From assembly GCA_003254885.1 (NCBI GenBank), contig QANT01001349.1, forward strand, positions 1 through 49,918: a DNA stretch of 49,918 nt. The letters are read 5' to 3'. The notes beneath the pieces are model-generated. The model had not been told where the DNA came from, ran no database searches, and worked only from the letters and a program-made list of their open reading frames with translations. Below, piece by piece: positions 48,930-49,918 of the stretch. A program made the translations under genes and the position numbers. Each line of letters opens with the position of its first letter. Within the stretch, counting starts at the first letter, position 1. The DNA is from Purshia tridentata. Lineage: Eukaryota; Streptophyta; Magnoliopsida; Rosales; Rosaceae.

Positions 48930-49690
48930 CTTTTTGAGAGTAAAATAGTTCCTTTCATTTAGATTTTATCATTTTTTCCTCATGCATCATTTTTCCCTCA
49001 TTTATTTCTGTGTAACTTTTTTTAAACCTCCTAATTATCAATAAACATTTCCTAAACCCCCACTCATTTAGGAACTCTTCCAAAACCCCCTAAAACTTAT
49101 AATACTTTTTTTGCCCTTCTGATGAGCGCTGATGCGCTTTGACGCAAACTGACACAGGCTGATGCGAGCCCAGTGTAACAGTATTTCAAATTTACAGTTA
49201 CACTGAAATTGAAACTGAATTTTAGAAATACAATTACATTAAAAAATAATTACAAATAATGATACTATTATTTAAAAAAAAAAAAACTTGCAGGCCCATA
49301 AAAAATAAAAAACCAATTACACATTGACTCAAAAAATAGTTACACATTCACTAAATAATAGTTACACCTTCATTAAACAAACAGTTACACCTTCACTAAA
49401 TAAACAATCACACCTTCATTGAAATACAGTTACACTGGGCGCGCGTCAGATCGTGCGTAGAACACGTCAGAGAGCGTTAGAACGCATTAGAAGGGTAAAA
49501 AAGATATTATAATTTTTAGGAGCTTTGAAAGAGTTTTTAGATAGGTAAAGGTTTAAACAAATTTTTTAGATGGTTAGGGGGTTTAAAGTTACAGACCAAA
49601 ATAAAAAACATGAATAAAAAATGGCATTTTTGAAATTAACAAAATATAAATAAAATTTTACTAAAATTAAAAACAAATAAAAATGATATA
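48930..49690. mobile_element. Non-autonomous DNA transposon or foldback element with arms of about 250 bp
   Basis: Left arm 48930-49185 and right arm 49425-49690 are inverse copies. Matching blocks include CTGTGTAACTTT/CTGTAACTTT, AAACCTCCTAA/AAACCCCCTAA, GGAACTCTTCCAAA/AAAACTCTTTCAAA, TTATAATACTTTTTTTGCCC/TTATAATATCTTTTTTACCC, GCCCAGTGTAAC in both. Near the inner ends both arms carry degenerate TGATGCG/GACGC motifs. The loop (about 49190-49424) has no coding. Long arms suggest a Mutator-like or foldback type; no target duplication could be set. Confidence 0.7.
49314..49437 (+). repeat. Tandem repeat in the element loop, about 5 units of 22-25 bp
   Basis: Units of the form AGTTACACCTTCAYTAAA plus a short A-rich spacer occur at about 49316, 49340, 49362, 49387 and 49409, ending at CAGTTACACT. 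Confidence 0.7.
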
Positions 49691-49918
49691 ATTGAAATTC
49701 TAAAAAAGAAAAGTCAACTTTAGATGGTTATATGTTGCCTAGAGGGTTTTGAAAAATGTTAAAGTGTATGGAGATTTTGGAAGAATTTAATTTTAGGTGA
49801 AGGTTATAAGAGAATTAATTTCTAAATAGAGGATTTATATATATTTACATTTTTTTAAACATTTTCGATTATTTATTTATTGGAAGAAAGAAAAAACAAC
49901 AAATCTTGTCTTCATCTT

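Overview
The window looks like nuclear DNA of a dicot plant. It is AT-rich, the genes are split by many GT-AG introns of about 0.1 to 3 kb, it holds plant-specific families (an IQD calmodulin-binding protein, a GT14/DUF266 glycosyltransferase, a farnesylation-type DnaJ, an ML-domain lipid-binding protein), and decayed LTR retrotransposons and MITE-like inverted repeats lie between and inside the genes. The species cannot be fixed from sequence alone; a woody rosid such as a Rosaceae member is a weak guess. There are no tRNA or rRNA genes, CRISPR arrays or bacterial operons. Short N runs inside poly-T tracts (44472 and 45330-45332) mark unresolved assembly positions.

Layout, left to right: (1) 608-5628 (+), a six-exon gene for a 114-residue acidic protein of unknown function. 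(2) 5629-11197, a gene-poor stretch with one MITE and small repeats. (3) 11198-12310 (-), a single-exon GT14 glycosyltransferase. (4) 13999-22295 (-), a six-exon IQD gene closest to the IQD5 type, with a probable non-coding first exon near 23479-23.75 kb. (5) 22296-27394, promoter and intergenic DNA with a 360-bp MITE and a candidate 40-residue one-pass membrane peptide at 25097-25219. (6) 27395-29341 (+), a complete type I DnaJ (419 aa) ending in CAQQ. (7) 30538-34603 (-), a seven-exon receptor-like cytoplasmic kinase of 302 aa that has lost the glycine loop and the catalytic aspartate, so probably a pseudokinase. (8) 34604-37251, intergenic DNA with a decayed gypsy-type LTR. (9) 37252-40858 (+), a four-exon secreted ML/NPC2-like protein (156 aa). 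(10) 40859-43951, a MITE and a reverse-oriented LTR relic. (11) 43952-47728 (+), a three-exon coiled-coil protein of unknown function (206 aa). (12) 47729-49918, repeats including a long inverted-repeat element and a protein-like fragment on the minus strand.

The genes do not form a pathway; this is ordinary mixed euchromatin. Exon models were built by hand from splice consensus, reading-frame continuity and remembered family similarity, so UTR ends are mostly unknown. The points most worth following up are the pseudokinase, the short membrane ORF, the minus-strand exon-like fragment near 48 kb, and the two conserved genes of unknown function. I saw no clearly new multi-gene system.
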